Positions 20,963 to 30,855 are shown, counted from the stretch's first letter. The stretch is 64,000 nucleotides of DNA from Streptococcus infantis (GCF_019929665.1 NZ_JAHZPZ010000002.1:372001-436000), one strand, 5' to 3'. Made by a program: numbers and translations. Notes: generated from the letters alone by a model not told the origin.

Positions 20963-20973
20963 GTAAGCGCTTT
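20963..20973. promoter_or_regulatory. cre-like core in the endoD leader
   Basis: GTAAGCGCTTT contains the palindromic core AAGCGCTT of a catabolite box but lacks the outer TG/CA pair on one side. It lies 25-35 bases before the endoD ATG, downstream of the promoter. Confidence 0.55.
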
Positions 20974-21026
20974 ATTTTTATTTTAAAAAAGTAACTGCCC
21001 TTAAAATAGCAGAACTGTTCATTTTT

Positions 21027-21054
21027 ATTTTACGCTATTTATAAGTAGAGTCAA
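21027..21054 (-). promoter_or_regulatory. Promoter of endoD
   Basis: On the minus strand a -35 TTGACT and -10 TAAAAT are 16 bases apart. The predicted leader is about 80 nt and contains the cre-like core. Confidence 0.65.
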
Positions 21055-21163
21055 CAGTCATCCTAAAATATCTATAAAGGGGTGAATAAATGATATAAAT
21101 TAGACAATCAATTACCTTTTTTTACATTTTAATGATATTTTTCTAAAAAAATACGTTTACTAC

Positions 21164-21192
21164 TTGTTAGATTGCTTAGAATCCTTTAAAAT
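21164..21192 (+). promoter_or_regulatory. Promoter of the Na/Pi cotransporter gene
   Basis: A -35 TTGTTA and -10 TAAAAT are separated by exactly 17 bases, 45 bases before the ATG. Confidence 0.65.
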
Positions 21193-21236
21193 AGAATGGG
21201 AGAAATTCCGCGATTAGTTTTCGGAGGGAAAATAAA

Positions 21237-22868
21237 ATGTCCATTAATTGGCAGGAAATTGCATTTCACTTTTTAGGTGGCCTGGGACTATTCTTATATA
21301 GTATCAAAACCATGGGGGACGGTTTGCAACAAGCAGCTGGAGATCGTCTTCGATTTTACATTGACAAATATACTAGCAATCCTTTCTTTGGAATTTTAGT
21401 TGGAATTGGGATGACTGCCCTGATTCAATCGAGTTCAGGTGTTACGGTTATTACAGTTGGTCTGGTTAGCGCTGGACTATTGACTTTACGTCAGGCTATT
21501 GGGATTGTTATGGGAGCCAATATTGGAACAACCGTCACATCCTTTATCATTGGTTTTAAATTGGGAGACTACGCATTACCTATGCTCTTTCTCGGAGCAG
21601 TCTGTCTCTTCTTCACAAAAAATAGAACCATCAATAACATCGGACGAATTGTCTTTGGTGTCGGTGGTATCTTCTTTGCCCTCAATCTTATGAGTGGCGC
21701 TATGGAACCCCTTAAGGATTTACAAGTCTTTAAAGACTACATGGTAGAACTTAGTAAAAATCCAATCTTGGGTGTTCTTGTCGGAACAGGTTTGACCCTT
21801 CTGATTCAAGCCTCCTCAGCGACCATCGGGATTCTACAAAATCTCTACGCTAGCAATCTGATTGACCTTCAAGGAGCCCTACCAGTGCTCTTTGGAGATA
21901 ACATTGGAACAACCATCACTGCTATTATCGCTTCCTTGGGTGCTAATATTGCAGCCAAACGTGTGGCAGCAGCCCATGTGGCCTTTAACGTTATCGGGAC
22001 TGTTATCTGTATTATCTTCCTCGTTCCATTTACAGGCTTAATCCAATGGTTTGAGAGCTTCTTAAATCTAGCACCAGAAATGACCATTGCCTTCGCCCAC
22101 GGAACCTTCAACATTACCAATACAATCATTCAGTTTCCATTCATCGGAGCTCTTGCCTTCATGGTAACCAAACTTATCCCTGGAGAAGACGAAGTTGTCA
22201 AATACGAGCCACTTTACCTTGATGAGCAACTGATCAAACAAGCTCCATCTATCGCTCTTGGAAATGCTAAAAAAGAGCTTCTACACTTGGGTAATTATGC
22301 TGCGAAAGCCTTTGACCTCTCCTACGACTATATCATCAACTCTAATGAAAAAGTTGCAGAAAAGGGACATAAGACTGAAGAAGCTATCAATACCATTGAT
22401 GAAAAATTGACTCGTTACCTCATTAGTTTATCTGGTGAAGCTTTGAGCCAAAAGGAAAGTGAAGTCTTAACAAATATCCTTGACTCTTCACGAGACTTGG
22501 AACGTATCGGAGACCACGCAGAAGCCCTGCTCAATCTTAACGATTACTTGCAACGCAAGAATGTTCAATTCTCTGAGGCTGCCTTAGAAGAACTAGCAGA
22601 GATTTATCTTAAAACTAGTGATTTCGTCAAAGATGCTCTCGAGAGTGTGGAAAACAACGACCTCGAGAAAGCTCAAGCTCTTATCGAGCGACACGAAGAC
22701 ATCAACAACATGGAACGTGTCCTTCGTAAGACTCACATCAAACGTCTAAATAACGGAGAATGTTCTACCCAAGCAGGTGTCAACTTTATCGATATTATTT
22801 CACACTACACTCGTGTATCTGACCACGCTATGAACCTTGCTGAAAAGGTCTTGGCTGAACAAATTTAA
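21237..22868 (+). CDS. Na+/phosphate cotransporter with PhoU-like domain
   Basis: A 543-residue membrane protein. Two inverted copies of the NptA/PNaS motif are clear: GLGLFLYSIKTM with ALIQSSSGVT, and LLIQASSATIGI with GDNIGTT (also GANIGTT in the first copy). There are about eight membrane segments up to residue 310. From about 340 to the end is a PhoU-like helical bundle (DSSRDLERIGDHAE, RVSDHAMNLAEK), the usual bacterial fusion. It probably imports phosphate or senses it. Single gene divergent from endoD, with its own promoter and a terminator shared with the convergent small gene. Confidence 0.92.
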   Translation: MSINWQEIAFHFLGGLGLFLYSIKTMGDGLQQAAGDRLRFYIDKYTSNPFFGILVGIGMTALIQSSSGVTVITVGLVSAGLLTLRQAIGIVMGANIGTTVTSFIIGFKLGDYALPMLFLGAVCLFFTKNRTINNIGRIVFGVGGIFFALNLMSGAMEPLKDLQVFKDYMVELSKNPILGVLVGTGLTLLIQASSATIGILQNLYASNLIDLQGALPVLFGDNIGTTITAIIASLGANIAAKRVAAAHVAFNVIGTVICIIFLVPFTGLIQWFESFLNLAPEMTIAFAHGTFNITNTIIQFPFIGALAFMVTKLIPGEDEVVKYEPLYLDEQLIKQAPSIALGNAKKELLHLGNYAAKAFDLSYDYIINSNEKVAEKGHKTEEAINTIDEKLTRYLISLSGEALSQKESEVLTNILDSSRDLERIGDHAEALLNLNDYLQRKNVQFSEAALEELAEIYLKTSDFVKDALESVENNDLEKAQALIERHEDINNMERVLRKTHIKRLNNGECSTQAGVNFIDIISHYTRVSDHAMNLAEKVLAEQI

Positions 22869-22874
22869 GATAAA

Positions 22875-22908
22875 AAAATGCTTTGATTCTTTCGAATCAA
22901 AGCATTTT
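22875..22908. terminator. Bidirectional terminator between the Na/Pi gene and the 98-aa gene
   Basis: The 14-bp perfect stem 22875-22888 with 22895-22908 has a six-base loop. The stop codon of the convergent small gene lies inside the right arm. Confidence 0.9.
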
Positions 22909-23193
22909 AAATAGCTCTCCAATCATAAAGGAAGATGCGGCTGCACCCCTGTATCTCGCTTCTTCCTTTTTGATAAAGCGGGCCAGATTGACTAACTCTG
23001 GCGCTGGGGTCTTGGGATTCTTGAGAAGTTCAATAGTGACCAGACCCGATAGCCGTACTGCTAGCAAGCGCTCATTGGTACTGGGCAATTGCTTAGCAGT
23101 TTCTAGGAGCGCAGCCACTAGATCTTCACTTAGGTTTTGACGGGCATTATTGTATAGATCCCGTATCAAGGTTTCTAGGTTTGGTTCTTCCAT
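22897..23193 (-). CDS. Conserved hypothetical protein, 98 aa
   Basis: A helical, soluble small protein starting MEEPNLETLI; GGAGG lies eight bases before this ATG, so the frame's earlier ATG (23211) is unlikely. It has no motif I can name. It follows pepA by 24 bases and is probably co-transcribed; a like gene sits next to pepA in pneumococci, as I recall. Its stop codon is embedded in the terminator stem. Confidence 0.7.
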   Translation of the reverse strand: MEEPNLETLIRDLYNNARQNLSEDLVAALLETAKQLPSTNERLLAVRLSGLVTIELLKNPKTPAPELVNLARFIKKEEARYRGAAASSFMIGELFKML

Positions 23194-23217
23194 CCCTATT
23201 ACCTCCGTCATTTCTGT

Positions 23218-24282
23218 TTAATAATTTTTGATTAAATCTACTGTAGAACGATCCAATTTTTTAACTAAGGCTTGTAAGAAAGCTTGAGCTTCAAGAAAAT
23301 CGTCCATAGCATAAAGGGTTTGGTGAGAGTGGATATAACGGGCACAAACACCGATTGTTGTTGATGGGACACCACCATTTTTCAGATGAGCTGCACCTGC
23401 GTCAGTTCCACCTTTTCCACAGTAGTATTGGTACTTGATTCCAGCTTCTTCAGCTGTCGTCAAAAGGAAATCCTTCATACCTGGGAGAAGCAAGTGACCT
23501 GGATCGTAAAAACGAATCAAGGTTCCATCACCAATCTTACCTTGACCACCATAAACATCACCAGCAGGTGAACAGTCAACTGCCAAAAATACTTCTGGAT
23601 CAAATTTAGTTGTTGATGTATGGGCACCACGAAGTCCGACTTCTTCTTGGACATTGGCACCAAGATAAAGTTCATTGCCTAGTTTTTGACCTGACAAGTT
23701 TTCTGCCAATTCACTAACCATGAGAACTCCGTAACGGTTATCCCATGCTTTTGAGATAATATTTTTTTCGTTAGCTGTTAGGATTGCGCTACTATCTGGA
23801 ACGATGGTGTCTCCTGGGCGGATACCAAAACTTTCAGCCTCAGCCTTATCCGCAAAACCACCATCAAAGACGATATCTGAAATAGCTGGCATGGTTGGTC
23901 CGCCTGTCCCACGAGTCAAATGTGGAGGTACTGAACCTGAGATGACTGGAATTTCACGTCCTTGGCGCGTAAAGAGTTTAAATCGTTGGCTGCTGACAAC
24001 CATCGGGTTCCAACCACCGATTTCAACTACTCGGAAGGTTCCATCTGGTTTTATTTCACTTACCATAAAACCAACTTCATCCATGTGAGATGCTACCAAG
24101 ACACGAGGTGCATCGACTGCTTCTGAATGTTTGATACCAAAAATACCACCTAGGCCATCTGTTACCACTTCATCCATGTGAGGAGTTATTTTCTCACGAA
24201 GATAAGCGCGTACAGGTGCTTCATGACCTGAGATAGCAGAAAGTTCTGTTACTTCTTTGATTTTAGAAAATAATGTTGTCAT
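23218..24282 (-). CDS. pepA: Glutamyl aminopeptidase (M42 family)
   Basis: Removes N-terminal Glu/Asp from peptides in the cytosol; dodecameric metallopeptidase family. The 354 residues carry the M42 metal and catalytic motifs: ASHMDEVGFM (His ligand, Asp), the DNRYG bridging Asp, NVQEEVGLRGA (catalytic Glu pair), AVDCSPAGD and the C-terminal RYIHSHQT (His ligand). Full length. It should complement the Ami peptide importer encoded further on. Confidence 0.93.
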   Translation of the reverse strand: MTTLFSKIKEVTELSAISGHEAPVRAYLREKITPHMDEVVTDGLGGIFGIKHSEAVDAPRVLVASHMDEVGFMVSEIKPDGTFRVVEIGGWNPMVVSSQRFKLFTRQGREIPVISGSVPPHLTRGTGGPTMPAISDIVFDGGFADKAEAESFGIRPGDTIVPDSSAILTANEKNIISKAWDNRYGVLMVSELAENLSGQKLGNELYLGANVQEEVGLRGAHTSTTKFDPEVFLAVDCSPAGDVYGGQGKIGDGTLIRFYDPGHLLLPGMKDFLLTTAEEAGIKYQYYCGKGGTDAGAAHLKNGGVPSTTIGVCARYIHSHQTLYAMDDFLEAQAFLQALVKKLDRSTVDLIKNY

Positions 24283-24369
24283 TTCTATCCCTTCTTTCTT
24301 TCAACCATTTTACCACTTTTTATAGGAGAAGTGTAGTGAAAATCATCAATCTATAGATCTATCTACACC

Positions 24370-24397
24370 AAAAAAGAATCACGACTGTGATTCTTTT
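24370..24397. terminator. Terminator after yidD
   Basis: The 11-bp stem AAAAGAATCAC (24372-24382) with its complement (24387-24397) is flanked by A and T runs. It ends the long murI-yidD operon; its last base touches the yidD stop codon. Confidence 0.85.
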
Positions 24398-24633
24398 TAT
24401 TTTGAATTTCTCTTTAAAGAAAAGTGATCTGGTACGGGGTCCTTACCTATTTCAGACCAAGGATGACATCGTAATATCCGTGCCAATCCCATCAGAACCC
24501 CCTTAAGTCCATGCTTTTCAATAGCCTGAATCATGTAGTTTGAACAAGTAGGCTCAAATCTACAAGAAGGTGGGAATGCTGGGGATATAAAGCGTTGGTA
24601 AAAGCGCACAGGCGCAATTAAAATTCGTTTCAT
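24397..24633 (-). CDS. yidD: Membrane protein insertion efficiency factor YidD
   Basis: A 78-residue member of the YidD/DUF37 family, with the [17 protein letters not shown] start, three conserved cysteines ([20 protein letters not shown]) and an amphipathic N-terminus. Thought to help YidC-dependent membrane insertion. Its ATG overlaps the rluB stop by one base, so it is the last gene of the operon. Confidence 0.93.
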   Translation of the reverse strand: MKRILIAPVRFYQRFISPAFPPSCRFEPTCSNYMIQAIEKHGLKGVLMGLARILRCHPWSEIGKDPVPDHFSLKRNSK

Positions 24634-25358
24634 TATTTATTAGTTGTTACAGCCATGGTATGTAGTTGGCTGATTTCTTTTTTGTTAAGACGACGGGATT
24701 CTCCTGGACGGAGACCTGTCAAGTCTAGGTGCCCAAAACGTGTCCGTGATAACTTATCCACTTGGAGGCCAACAGCTTCAAACATCTTTTTAACCTGGTG
24801 ATTGCGCCCTTCATGGATGGTCAACTGTACCACAGAGCGATTTTTAACCGGATCTACTTTGAGAATTTCGTAAACAGCTGGCTTGGTCTTTTTGCCATCA
24901 ATCTCTACTCCACGAGTCAAAGGACGGAGATTTTCTTTATTGGCAATTCCTTTCACACGCGCAACATAGACCTTATCAATCTCATTACGAGGATGAATCA
25001 TCTCATCTGTAAAGTCACCATCGTTGGTCAAAATCAAGACTCCAGACGTATCCCAGTCTAAGCGCCCCACAGGATAGATGCGCTCTTTCACATTGGGCAA
25101 AAGATCGACAACTGTCTTGCGGCCCTTATCATCTGTCACGCTAGAAATCACACCGCGCGGTTTGTTAAGCAGATAGTAGACTTTTTCTTCGTTATAGATT
25201 GGTTGACCTTCAACTTCGACCTTGTCGCCTGACTTGATGGTCGTTGCTAGTTCACGCACGACTTGACCGTTAACCGTCACCAAGCCTTGCTTGATCAACT
25301 CCTCTGCTTTTCTCCTACTGGCCACTCCTGCGTGGGCAATATATTTATTGATTCTCAT
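24633..25358 (-). CDS. rluB: 23S rRNA pseudouridine synthase B
   Basis: A 241-residue RsuA/RluB-family enzyme. It has an N-terminal S4 RNA-binding domain ([21 protein letters not shown]) followed by the catalytic domain with [17 protein letters not shown], whose Asp is the nucleophile. It probably modifies 23S rRNA helix 89-93 region (by family; RluB versus RsuA is judged from the operon context with scpAB). Its start overlaps the end of scpB by 14 bases. Confidence 0.9.
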   Translation of the reverse strand: MRINKYIAHAGVASRRKAEELIKQGLVTVNGQVVRELATTIKSGDKVEVEGQPIYNEEKVYYLLNKPRGVISSVTDDKGRKTVVDLLPNVKERIYPVGRLDWDTSGVLILTNDGDFTDEMIHPRNEIDKVYVARVKGIANKENLRPLTRGVEIDGKKTKPAVYEILKVDPVKNRSVVQLTIHEGRNHQVKKMFEAVGLQVDKLSRTRFGHLDLTGLRPGESRRLNKKEISQLHTMAVTTNK

Positions 25359-25914
25359 CTTCTTCTATCCTTTCACCAAATAATTGGCTTTCTTGTGCTT
25401 GAATTTCAAGCTCATCAATCACAGGCAATTCTTCCAAATGGTTAATACCCATGTAATCTAGAAAATAATCCGTCGTTACATAGAGATTAGGTCGTCCAAG
25501 AACTTCTTTTTTCCCATCTTCTCGTATCAAATCGAAGGCCTGTAACTTAGCTATAGCTCCGCTTGAATTAACCCCACGAATAGCATCGATTTCTATACGT
25601 GTGATAGGTTGCTTATAAGCAATGATGGACAAGGTTTCAAGGGCAGCCCGAGATAGACTCTGGTTAATGGGCGCCTTAGAATATTCCTTCAAAATAGCTG
25701 CAAATTGAGGCTTGGTCACCAATCTGTAGGCCCCTCCTGTCTCAATCAGTGCCAAACTAGAATCCTGGTCTTTTTCATACTTTTTGGCTAATTTTTCTAA
25801 GCTTTGCTGAATTCCTGTTGGTGGTAACGATAAGAGTTCTGCCAACTGGCGAGCCCTAATCCCATCTTCACCTGACACAAACAGGAGTGCTTCTATTTTT
25901 GCTAAAGTACTCAT
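25345..25914 (-). CDS. scpB: Segregation and condensation protein B
   Basis: A 189-residue winged-helix subunit of the SMC-ScpAB chromosome condensin. The family pattern is seen in [13 protein letters not shown], the [25 protein letters not shown] segment and the [10 protein letters not shown] wing. It lies 12 bases after scpA. The acidic C-terminal tail (ERIEEDENQ) overlaps rluB. Confidence 0.95.
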   Translation of the reverse strand: MSTLAKIEALLFVSGEDGIRARQLAELLSLPPTGIQQSLEKLAKKYEKDQDSSLALIETGGAYRLVTKPQFAAILKEYSKAPINQSLSRAALETLSIIAYKQPITRIEIDAIRGVNSSGAIAKLQAFDLIREDGKKEVLGRPNLYVTTDYFLDYMGINHLEELPVIDELEIQAQESQLFGERIEEDENQ

Positions 25915-25926
25915 ACTTCCTCTCTA

Positions 25927-26661
25927 TCAAGCCTGACTTTGCTCTACTTGATTTTCCTCATTCTTTTTCATGAGATAGATATCTCCAAAACTCTCTTTTT
26001 GAATCAAGAGAATTTCTTGGGTTTTAATCAACTCCAAGGTCGCCAAAAAAAGTGTAATCACCTCTTGTAAATCCTTGGTTTCTTTAAACAAATCCTGCAG
26101 GCATAGTTGCTGCCCCTCTACCAAGGCTTCCCGAACAATGACCATCATATCCTCAATCTTATACTCATCTCGTAAAATGGTTGTATGGTTTTTCGAGAAT
26201 TCTTCCTTTTTCTTGGTCAGTAAGGTTGAAAAGGCTAAGAAAAGATCAATCGTGGTCTTATCATGCACAAGTTCTGCATCCTCGTAAATCAACTCTGTCG
26301 GTGCTTTAGAATAATACTGGGCTCGATCCTGGTGCTTAGCTTCTAACTGCTCTCCCAAAAGTTTAAACTTGCGGTATTCTTCAATCTGAGAAAGGAGATC
26401 CTGCTCTAGGTCATCCTCTAAATCAGACACTTCCGCAACCTTTGGCAAGAGCTTACGACTTTTGATCAGCATCAGTTGGCTAGCCATTACCATATATTCA
26501 CCTGCCACTTCTAAACGCATGGCTTGTAAGGTTGATATGTAGGCTAGATACTGCTCAATAACTTCTGTAATCGGTACATCATAGATATCCATCTGATACT
26601 TTGAAACTAAGTGTAAGAGCAAGTCCAAAGGCCCTTCAAAATCTTTTAATTTAATATCCAT
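25927..26661 (-). CDS. scpA: Segregation and condensation protein A
   Basis: A 244-residue kleisin subunit that bridges SMC heads. The N-terminal [12 protein letters not shown] and C-terminal winged-helix region ([19 protein letters not shown]) are characteristic. The ATG overlaps the last base of the recombinase-like gene. No SMC gene is present in the window. Confidence 0.95.
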   Translation of the reverse strand: MDIKLKDFEGPLDLLLHLVSKYQMDIYDVPITEVIEQYLAYISTLQAMRLEVAGEYMVMASQLMLIKSRKLLPKVAEVSDLEDDLEQDLLSQIEEYRKFKLLGEQLEAKHQDRAQYYSKAPTELIYEDAELVHDKTTIDLFLAFSTLLTKKKEEFSKNHTTILRDEYKIEDMMVIVREALVEGQQLCLQDLFKETKDLQEVITLFLATLELIKTQEILLIQKESFGDIYLMKKNEENQVEQSQA

Positions 26662-27395
26662 TATCTATATTTTTCTAAGGTCATGACTGTTTTTAATCCC
26701 AATTTTTTGGCGATTTCATACAAGTCAACCTTCTCTTCAATTTGTCTCAGTATAAACTGTTCTCTCAATCCTTGAGCCGATAAATCTGCAAAACCTTTTT
26801 CCTTTAGAAAGGCTTCTAACTGACGAAAGGCCCATTGACGAGAGTATCGCTTACCAGTTTTTTCAAAGAGGTAGGTCTGTCCCATCAAGGGTTCTAACTC
26901 TGCAAGTAATTTTGTGGGAAGACTCAAGATTCTTTGTTGAGAGGCTTTATTGATTCTCAACACTTGAAAATCTAGATTCACATCACTTATTTTTATGGTT
27001 AGAATTTCACTAGGCAAGAGGCCTAATTCAACTATCAATAAGGCTATTAAACGCCCTTCTGGATAGGTACTTTCTTGCCAGAAAGAACTCAAGTCTAAAA
27101 GCTCTGACTTGACTTGTTTTTTCTCAGCCTGTTTCGGCAATTCTAAACGATAAAAGGTGTCAATCTTTCCTTTCTGGTATAAAAAGAAGAGAAATTGATT
27201 ACAAGCAGAAACTTTACGCTTTTGGGCACTAATTTTAAAATTTGATAGTTGAGCTTGGTAGATTTTTAAACTTGTCTCAGAAATTCGTTCTCCAATAAGA
27301 TCTAAAAACTGCTCCAAGTCATATTTATAAGACTGTTTAGAATTACTAGATAGATTTTGCTTTTCTTCTAAAAATGTTAAAATCCATTCTCTCAT
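26661..27395 (-). CDS. XerD-like tyrosine recombinase family protein, degenerate active site
   Basis: A 244-residue protein with the layout of XerD: an N-terminal SAM-like core-binding domain (residues 1-90) and a catalytic-fold C-terminus. Active-site residues are mostly missing. The first Arg position reads GLLPSEI rather than GLR-S-E; the box II H-x-L-R reads AQGLREQ with no His; the Tyr region is TLEKYR. It matches the streptococcal XerD-like family, known to lack the full catalytic set; streptococci use XerS for dimer resolution. It lies between cbpB and scpA with overlaps on both sides. Function unknown, perhaps DNA binding alongside ScpAB. Confidence 0.85.
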   Translation of the reverse strand: MREWILTFLEEKQNLSSNSKQSYKYDLEQFLDLIGERISETSLKIYQAQLSNFKISAQKRKVSACNQFLFFLYQKGKIDTFYRLELPKQAEKKQVKSELLDLSSFWQESTYPEGRLIALLIVELGLLPSEILTIKISDVNLDFQVLRINKASQQRILSLPTKLLAELEPLMGQTYLFEKTGKRYSRQWAFRQLEAFLKEKGFADLSAQGLREQFILRQIEEKVDLYEIAKKLGLKTVMTLEKYR

Positions 27396-27853
27396 TTGCT
27401 TCGAATCTCATATTCCTTACTAAAATCATGCAGGAGGGCATTGACAGCCTTGAGGATTGACTTTCGCGTGATAATCCCTTGGAAAAGACCATCCTTACCA
27501 ACCACTGGCAGGAAAGACTCATCCACTAGCTTATGTAAAACATCCGTCAATGTATAGTTTGGATTAACTACCGCGACATCCTTCTTTGTCATGTGAACAA
27601 TATCCATATCCGCCATGACTTCCTGACTCAAACCCTGCTCCATTTGATATGCAAAAATATCTCTAAGCCCTATGGTCCCAACAAATTTTTTCTCAGCAGT
27701 CACTACTGGTACTCTGGTATAAGTCATCTGGCTTAGAAGGAGAGTTGCATGATCTGCATTGTGAGTATCAATCAAGACTGCCAAATTTTCAGCAGGTGTC
27801 AAAAAGGTTTCCTCTTGCTCCAATAAGAAGAGTTCAAATTCCTTAGCGATCAT
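27392..27853 (-). CDS. cbpB: CBS-domain protein CbpB (c-di-AMP receptor family)
   Basis: A 153-residue protein made almost wholly of two CBS motifs (roughly residues 20-75 and 85-140). The length and neighbourhood fit the Firmicute CbpB/DarB family, which binds cyclic di-AMP and regulates (p)ppGpp synthase and pyruvate carboxylase in other species. Ligand binding here is inferred from family only. Four-base overlaps with genes on both sides show translational coupling. Confidence 0.85.
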   Translation of the reverse strand: MIAKEFELFLLEQEETFLTPAENLAVLIDTHNADHATLLLSQMTYTRVPVVTAEKKFVGTIGLRDIFAYQMEQGLSQEVMADMDIVHMTKKDVAVVNPNYTLTDVLHKLVDESFLPVVGKDGLFQGIITRKSILKAVNALLHDFSKEYEIRSK

Positions 27854-28371
27854 CGAGTGAACTCCTTGGACAAGCCTGGATACACCTCATGGTCACGTGT
27901 CAAAAAGTTTACTTTATAGTAGCTATCATCAATCTCTACACGGGCATAGAGGCATTCTCTGATAGTCCCACGTGGCTGACTGATAGAACCTGGATTTAGA
28001 AAGAGGGTCTTCCCTTCCATCCAAGCATTTGGCACATGCAAGTGACCATAGAGACAGATATCAGCATCTTCCTCTTGGGCCCAAAAATCTAATTTTTGGA
28101 AATTGAAGTTAATGTCAAATAAGTGTCCGTGAGTTTGGATAATCTTGGTAGGCCCAAGTTGAGTCACCAAGCGTTCTGGGTAACCTGCATAAAAGTCCAT
28201 GTTACCTTTGACGACCTGAATGCCCTCCCAGAGGGGTGAGTCGGGACGGAGTTCTGAGTCTCCATCGTGAAAAATGGCATCAACTTTACCCAGATAGCGG
28301 TCACGAATTTCTTCCACAATCAAGCTATCTCCATGAGAGTCGCTCATTACAATGATGGTTTGCTTTGCCAT
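27850..28371 (-). CDS. YfcE/MJ0936-type phosphodiesterase
   Basis: A 173-residue metallophosphoesterase. Motifs: [29 protein letters not shown] and YGHLHVP, the full binuclear metal set. The substrate is unknown; family members hydrolyse cyclic or model phosphodiesters. It overlaps rdgB by 25 bases, so its ATG is inside the rdgB coding sequence. Confidence 0.9.
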   Translation of the reverse strand: MAKQTIIVMSDSHGDSLIVEEIRDRYLGKVDAIFHDGDSELRPDSPLWEGIQVVKGNMDFYAGYPERLVTQLGPTKIIQTHGHLFDINFNFQKLDFWAQEEDADICLYGHLHVPNAWMEGKTLFLNPGSISQPRGTIRECLYARVEIDDSYYKVNFLTRDHEVYPGLSKEFTR

Positions 28372-29318
28372 GATGGAAATACCTCCAAAAGTTTCTTAAC
28401 GGCTAAGGCACGGTGGGATTGACTATTTTTTTCTTCAAGGGTTAATTCAGCTGATGACTTGCCTGTTTCTCCTACTAAGAAGAGCGGATCATAGCCAAAA
28501 CCATTTTCCCCCTTAGGTTCAAAGTTAATATAACCTGGCCAGTCAGCTTCGACAACCAAGCTTTCCTTACCTGGACTAGCTACGACCAAGGTTGTGTGGA
28601 ATTGTGCCGAACGGTCCTTGAGTTCAAAGACCATGGCTAATTCGTGCAAGAGTTTAGCATTGTTTTCCTGGTCAGTGGCTCCCACCCCTGCAAATCGAGC
28701 TGACCAAACGCCTGGCAATCCACCGAGGACATCGACTTTAAGACCAGAATCATCTGCTAGAACCATCTTGCCTGTCAATTTGGAGATGGTTTCAGCCTTA
28801 AGGCGAGCATTTTCTTCAAAGGTCATACCAGTTTCAGCAACTTCAGGTAGATCTGGGTAATCATTGAGATTCTCCACATCATATCCAAGTTTGTCAAAGA
28901 TAGCACGAAATTCCTTGGTCTTCCCTTCATTACGAGTCGCTATCAACAAGGTTTCTCTGACTTTGTTAGTCTCAAAGAAATCTTGGACATTAACCCCTTC
29001 TTTAGGCAATTCAACATACAAGAGTTGCCCATTTTCAACTAAGAGCAAAGCCCCCTGACGTTGAATGACTTCCAAGTTTCGACCGGCTTCTGCATTTAAA
29101 ATCTCAACGATAAAAGATAGCAAGCGGAAGTTGGAAGACCAGCGCATTACCGTAATCGTGATTGGAAAACCATTTTCCTCATCACGGAAAATACGAGCCA
29201 AATCCATAAAATCGAGATCAAGAGGATCTTTTATGAGGCTATAGATTCCACCGTAGACGTCCCAGACACCTACATACCAGTCCTGGTCGTCCTTATATTC
29301 ATAAATTTTGTTTGTCAT
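28347..29318 (-). CDS. rdgB: dITP/XTP pyrophosphatase RdgB with N-terminal extension
   Basis: Removes non-canonical purine NTPs (dITP, XTP). The start [10 protein letters not shown] gives 323 residues and overlaps the murI stop as ATGA. Residues from about 129 on are the HAM1/RdgB domain ([40 protein letters not shown]). The first about 125 residues are an extra alpha/beta domain seen in streptococcal orthologues and absent from E. coli RdgB (about 197 residues); its job is unknown to me. Confidence 0.92.
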   Translation of the reverse strand: MTNKIYEYKDDQDWYVGVWDVYGGIYSLIKDPLDLDFMDLARIFRDEENGFPITITVMRWSSNFRLLSFIVEILNAEAGRNLEVIQRQGALLLVENGQLLYVELPKEGVNVQDFFETNKVRETLLIATRNEGKTKEFRAIFDKLGYDVENLNDYPDLPEVAETGMTFEENARLKAETISKLTGKMVLADDSGLKVDVLGGLPGVWSARFAGVGATDQENNAKLLHELAMVFELKDRSAQFHTTLVVASPGKESLVVEADWPGYINFEPKGENGFGYDPLFLVGETGKSSAELTLEEKNSQSHRALAVKKLLEVFPSWQSKPSL

Positions 29319-30109
29319 AATGTTACATGCTCCACATGAATCTCTTTTTCTAGCCATTCCGCTCCAATCTGAGTAAAACTATGGCTATTTGCAGTCGTAT
29401 AAAAACGGTGTTGTAGAGGCCCTGCATCGCGGCCACGATTAATCTCGAAATAATTGAGTAAGACAGAGATATCCCGCACGCACTCTGCACCACTATCAAT
29501 CAGTTTTACCTCTGGTCCCATCACATTTTGGATAATGGGTCTGAGAAGCGGGTAGTGGGTACAGCCCAGAATCAAGCTGTCTACCTTGCCCACTAATGGA
29601 CGCAGGGTTTCATAAACTACTTTCTTGGTCACACTGGTTGAAAGGGCACCAGACTCAACCAAGGGAGCAAACTTAGGGCAGGCCAAACTTTCAACTTGCA
29701 AATTTGGATCTAGGTCATGAATTTTTTGACGATAGATATCTGATTGTACTGTCATCGGTGTTCCAATCACACCGATTCTCCCACCCTGACTAGCTTTGAT
29801 AGCAGCTGAAGCGCCCGGTAAGATGACACCCAGGACAGGGATATCCAACCTAGCCTTAACTTCTTCCCAAACAACTGCTGTTGCAGTATTACAAGCGATG
29901 ACAATCATCTTGACATCCTTAGTCAAAAGAAAGTTGACCAACTGCCAAGTATATTCACGAATTTGCTCAGCAGGACGAGGCCCGTAAGGTGCCCGTGCTG
30001 AATCTCCAATATAGACGATTTCTTCATGAGGAAGCTGGCGCATGAGCTCACGTACAACGGTCAAGCCTCCAACGCCCGAATCCAAAAAACCAATTGGTCG
30101 ATTATCCAT
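29315..30109 (-). CDS. murI: Glutamate racemase
   Basis: Makes D-glutamate for peptidoglycan. 264 residues with the paired catalytic cysteines in [10 protein letters not shown] and [10 protein letters not shown], plus [11 protein letters not shown] at the start. It is the first gene of the murI-to-yidD operon. A hairpin (AGTCTGG with CCAGACT, 30183-30203) lies in its 5' leader region. Confidence 0.95.
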   Translation of the reverse strand: MDNRPIGFLDSGVGGLTVVRELMRQLPHEEIVYIGDSARAPYGPRPAEQIREYTWQLVNFLLTKDVKMIVIACNTATAVVWEEVKARLDIPVLGVILPGASAAIKASQGGRIGVIGTPMTVQSDIYRQKIHDLDPNLQVESLACPKFAPLVESGALSTSVTKKVVYETLRPLVGKVDSLILGCTHYPLLRPIIQNVMGPEVKLIDSGAECVRDISVLLNYFEINRGRDAGPLQHRFYTTANSHSFTQIGAEWLEKEIHVEHVTL

Positions 30110-30178
30110 ACAGTCTTCTTTCTAGTCTTATTTTTCTGATTGATAGTTCATTATCATTACATTTCTCGCTGAAATTTC

Positions 30179-30310
30179 TGACAGTCTGGTAAACTCCAGA
30201 CTATCTCCCTCTTAATCATAATCAAATATCAATAGAATGCAAGGAAAAAGTCTTATCCTTAAATATCAGTTGAACATAGTGAGAAGTCTGGAATTTTCAT
30301 CCCAGACTTT
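30179..30310. other. Two similar AGTCTGG hairpins between YneF and murI
   Basis: The hairpin at about 30182-30204 (AGTCTGG/CCAGACT) and the one at about 30279-30306 (AAGTCTGG/CCAGACTT) share the same arm sequence. The second follows the YneF stop, but its T-rich side is on the plus strand. They may be a degraded repeat pair or a terminator and a leader hairpin. Confidence 0.4.
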
Positions 30311-30316
30311 TCCTAT

Positions 30317-30562
30317 TTATTTCTTTTTATTGTTAGCAAGGGCTGCTTTTTGTTGGCGAATGATTTGGTGGTACACTTGTTGTACCTTAGCTTCGCTTGG
30401 CTTTTGACCATTTGCACTCAACAGAGTACGAACTGCTTCTGCATTCAAACGTGGGTTATCAGCAAATTCTTTTTCAATTTGCTTGCGTACCAAGTACATT
30501 CCTCCAAGAGCTCCACCTAGAAAAGCTAAAACAATCAAGACAATTGCTAAAATAAGGTCCAT
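30317..30562 (-). CDS. YneF family (UPF0154) small membrane protein
   Basis: 81 residues with one N-terminal membrane helix ([19 protein letters not shown]) and a charged cytoplasmic tail ([22 protein letters not shown]), the UPF0154 pattern. AGGAG lies before the ATG. Function unknown. Single gene with its own TATAAT promoter. Confidence 0.88.
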   Translation of the reverse strand: MDLILAIVLIVLAFLGGALGGMYLVRKQIEKEFADNPRLNAEAVRTLLSANGQKPSEAKVQQVYHQIIRQQKAALANNKKK

Positions 30563-30595
30563 AATATTTCTCCTGTTTCTTTTTGAATCTTCTAT

Positions 30596-30601
30596 ATTAT
30601 A
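30596..30601 (-). promoter_or_regulatory. -10 element of the YneF gene
   Basis: TATAAT on the minus strand, with TGG just before it (extended -10). A weak -35 (TAGTCA) lies 17 bases upstream. Confidence 0.6.
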
Positions 30602-30752
30602 CCATAAAGTCCCACGCCTGACTAGTTTGATTTACGCTTTCAAAAGGGTCGGGCATTACTCAGATTCTTTTTCAGCTCTAATCTTTTTTAATTCAATAAA
30701 ATTAAAAAAGAACTAAAATTTGGTAAAATAATTCAGTTTTTCCTAAAAAACC

Positions 30753-30781
30753 TTGCATTGAATCGATTTATTTGCTATATT
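30753..30781 (+). promoter_or_regulatory. Promoter of the GH95 fucosidase gene
   Basis: A -35 TTGCAT and -10 TATATT are 17 bases apart. The predicted start lies near 30788, giving a leader of about 88 nt. Confidence 0.6.
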
Positions 30782-30841
30782 AAGATTATACAAAACAAAG
30801 GAAACATCTTTCTGCAAGGCTTATTTTTTTTTACAAGAAAA

Positions 30842-30855
30842 TGTATGCGCTTACA
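30842..30855. promoter_or_regulatory. cre box in the fucosidase leader
   Basis: TGTATGCGCTTACA differs by one base from the ideal palindrome TGTAAGCGCTTACA. It lies 20 bases before the start codon and downstream of the promoter, where CcpA would block elongation. Confidence 0.75.

Noticed and set aside
21152-21165. cre-like AAATACGTTTAC before the Na/Pi gene
   Set aside because: Only the central bases match; the TG and CA outer pairs and the A before R are missing.
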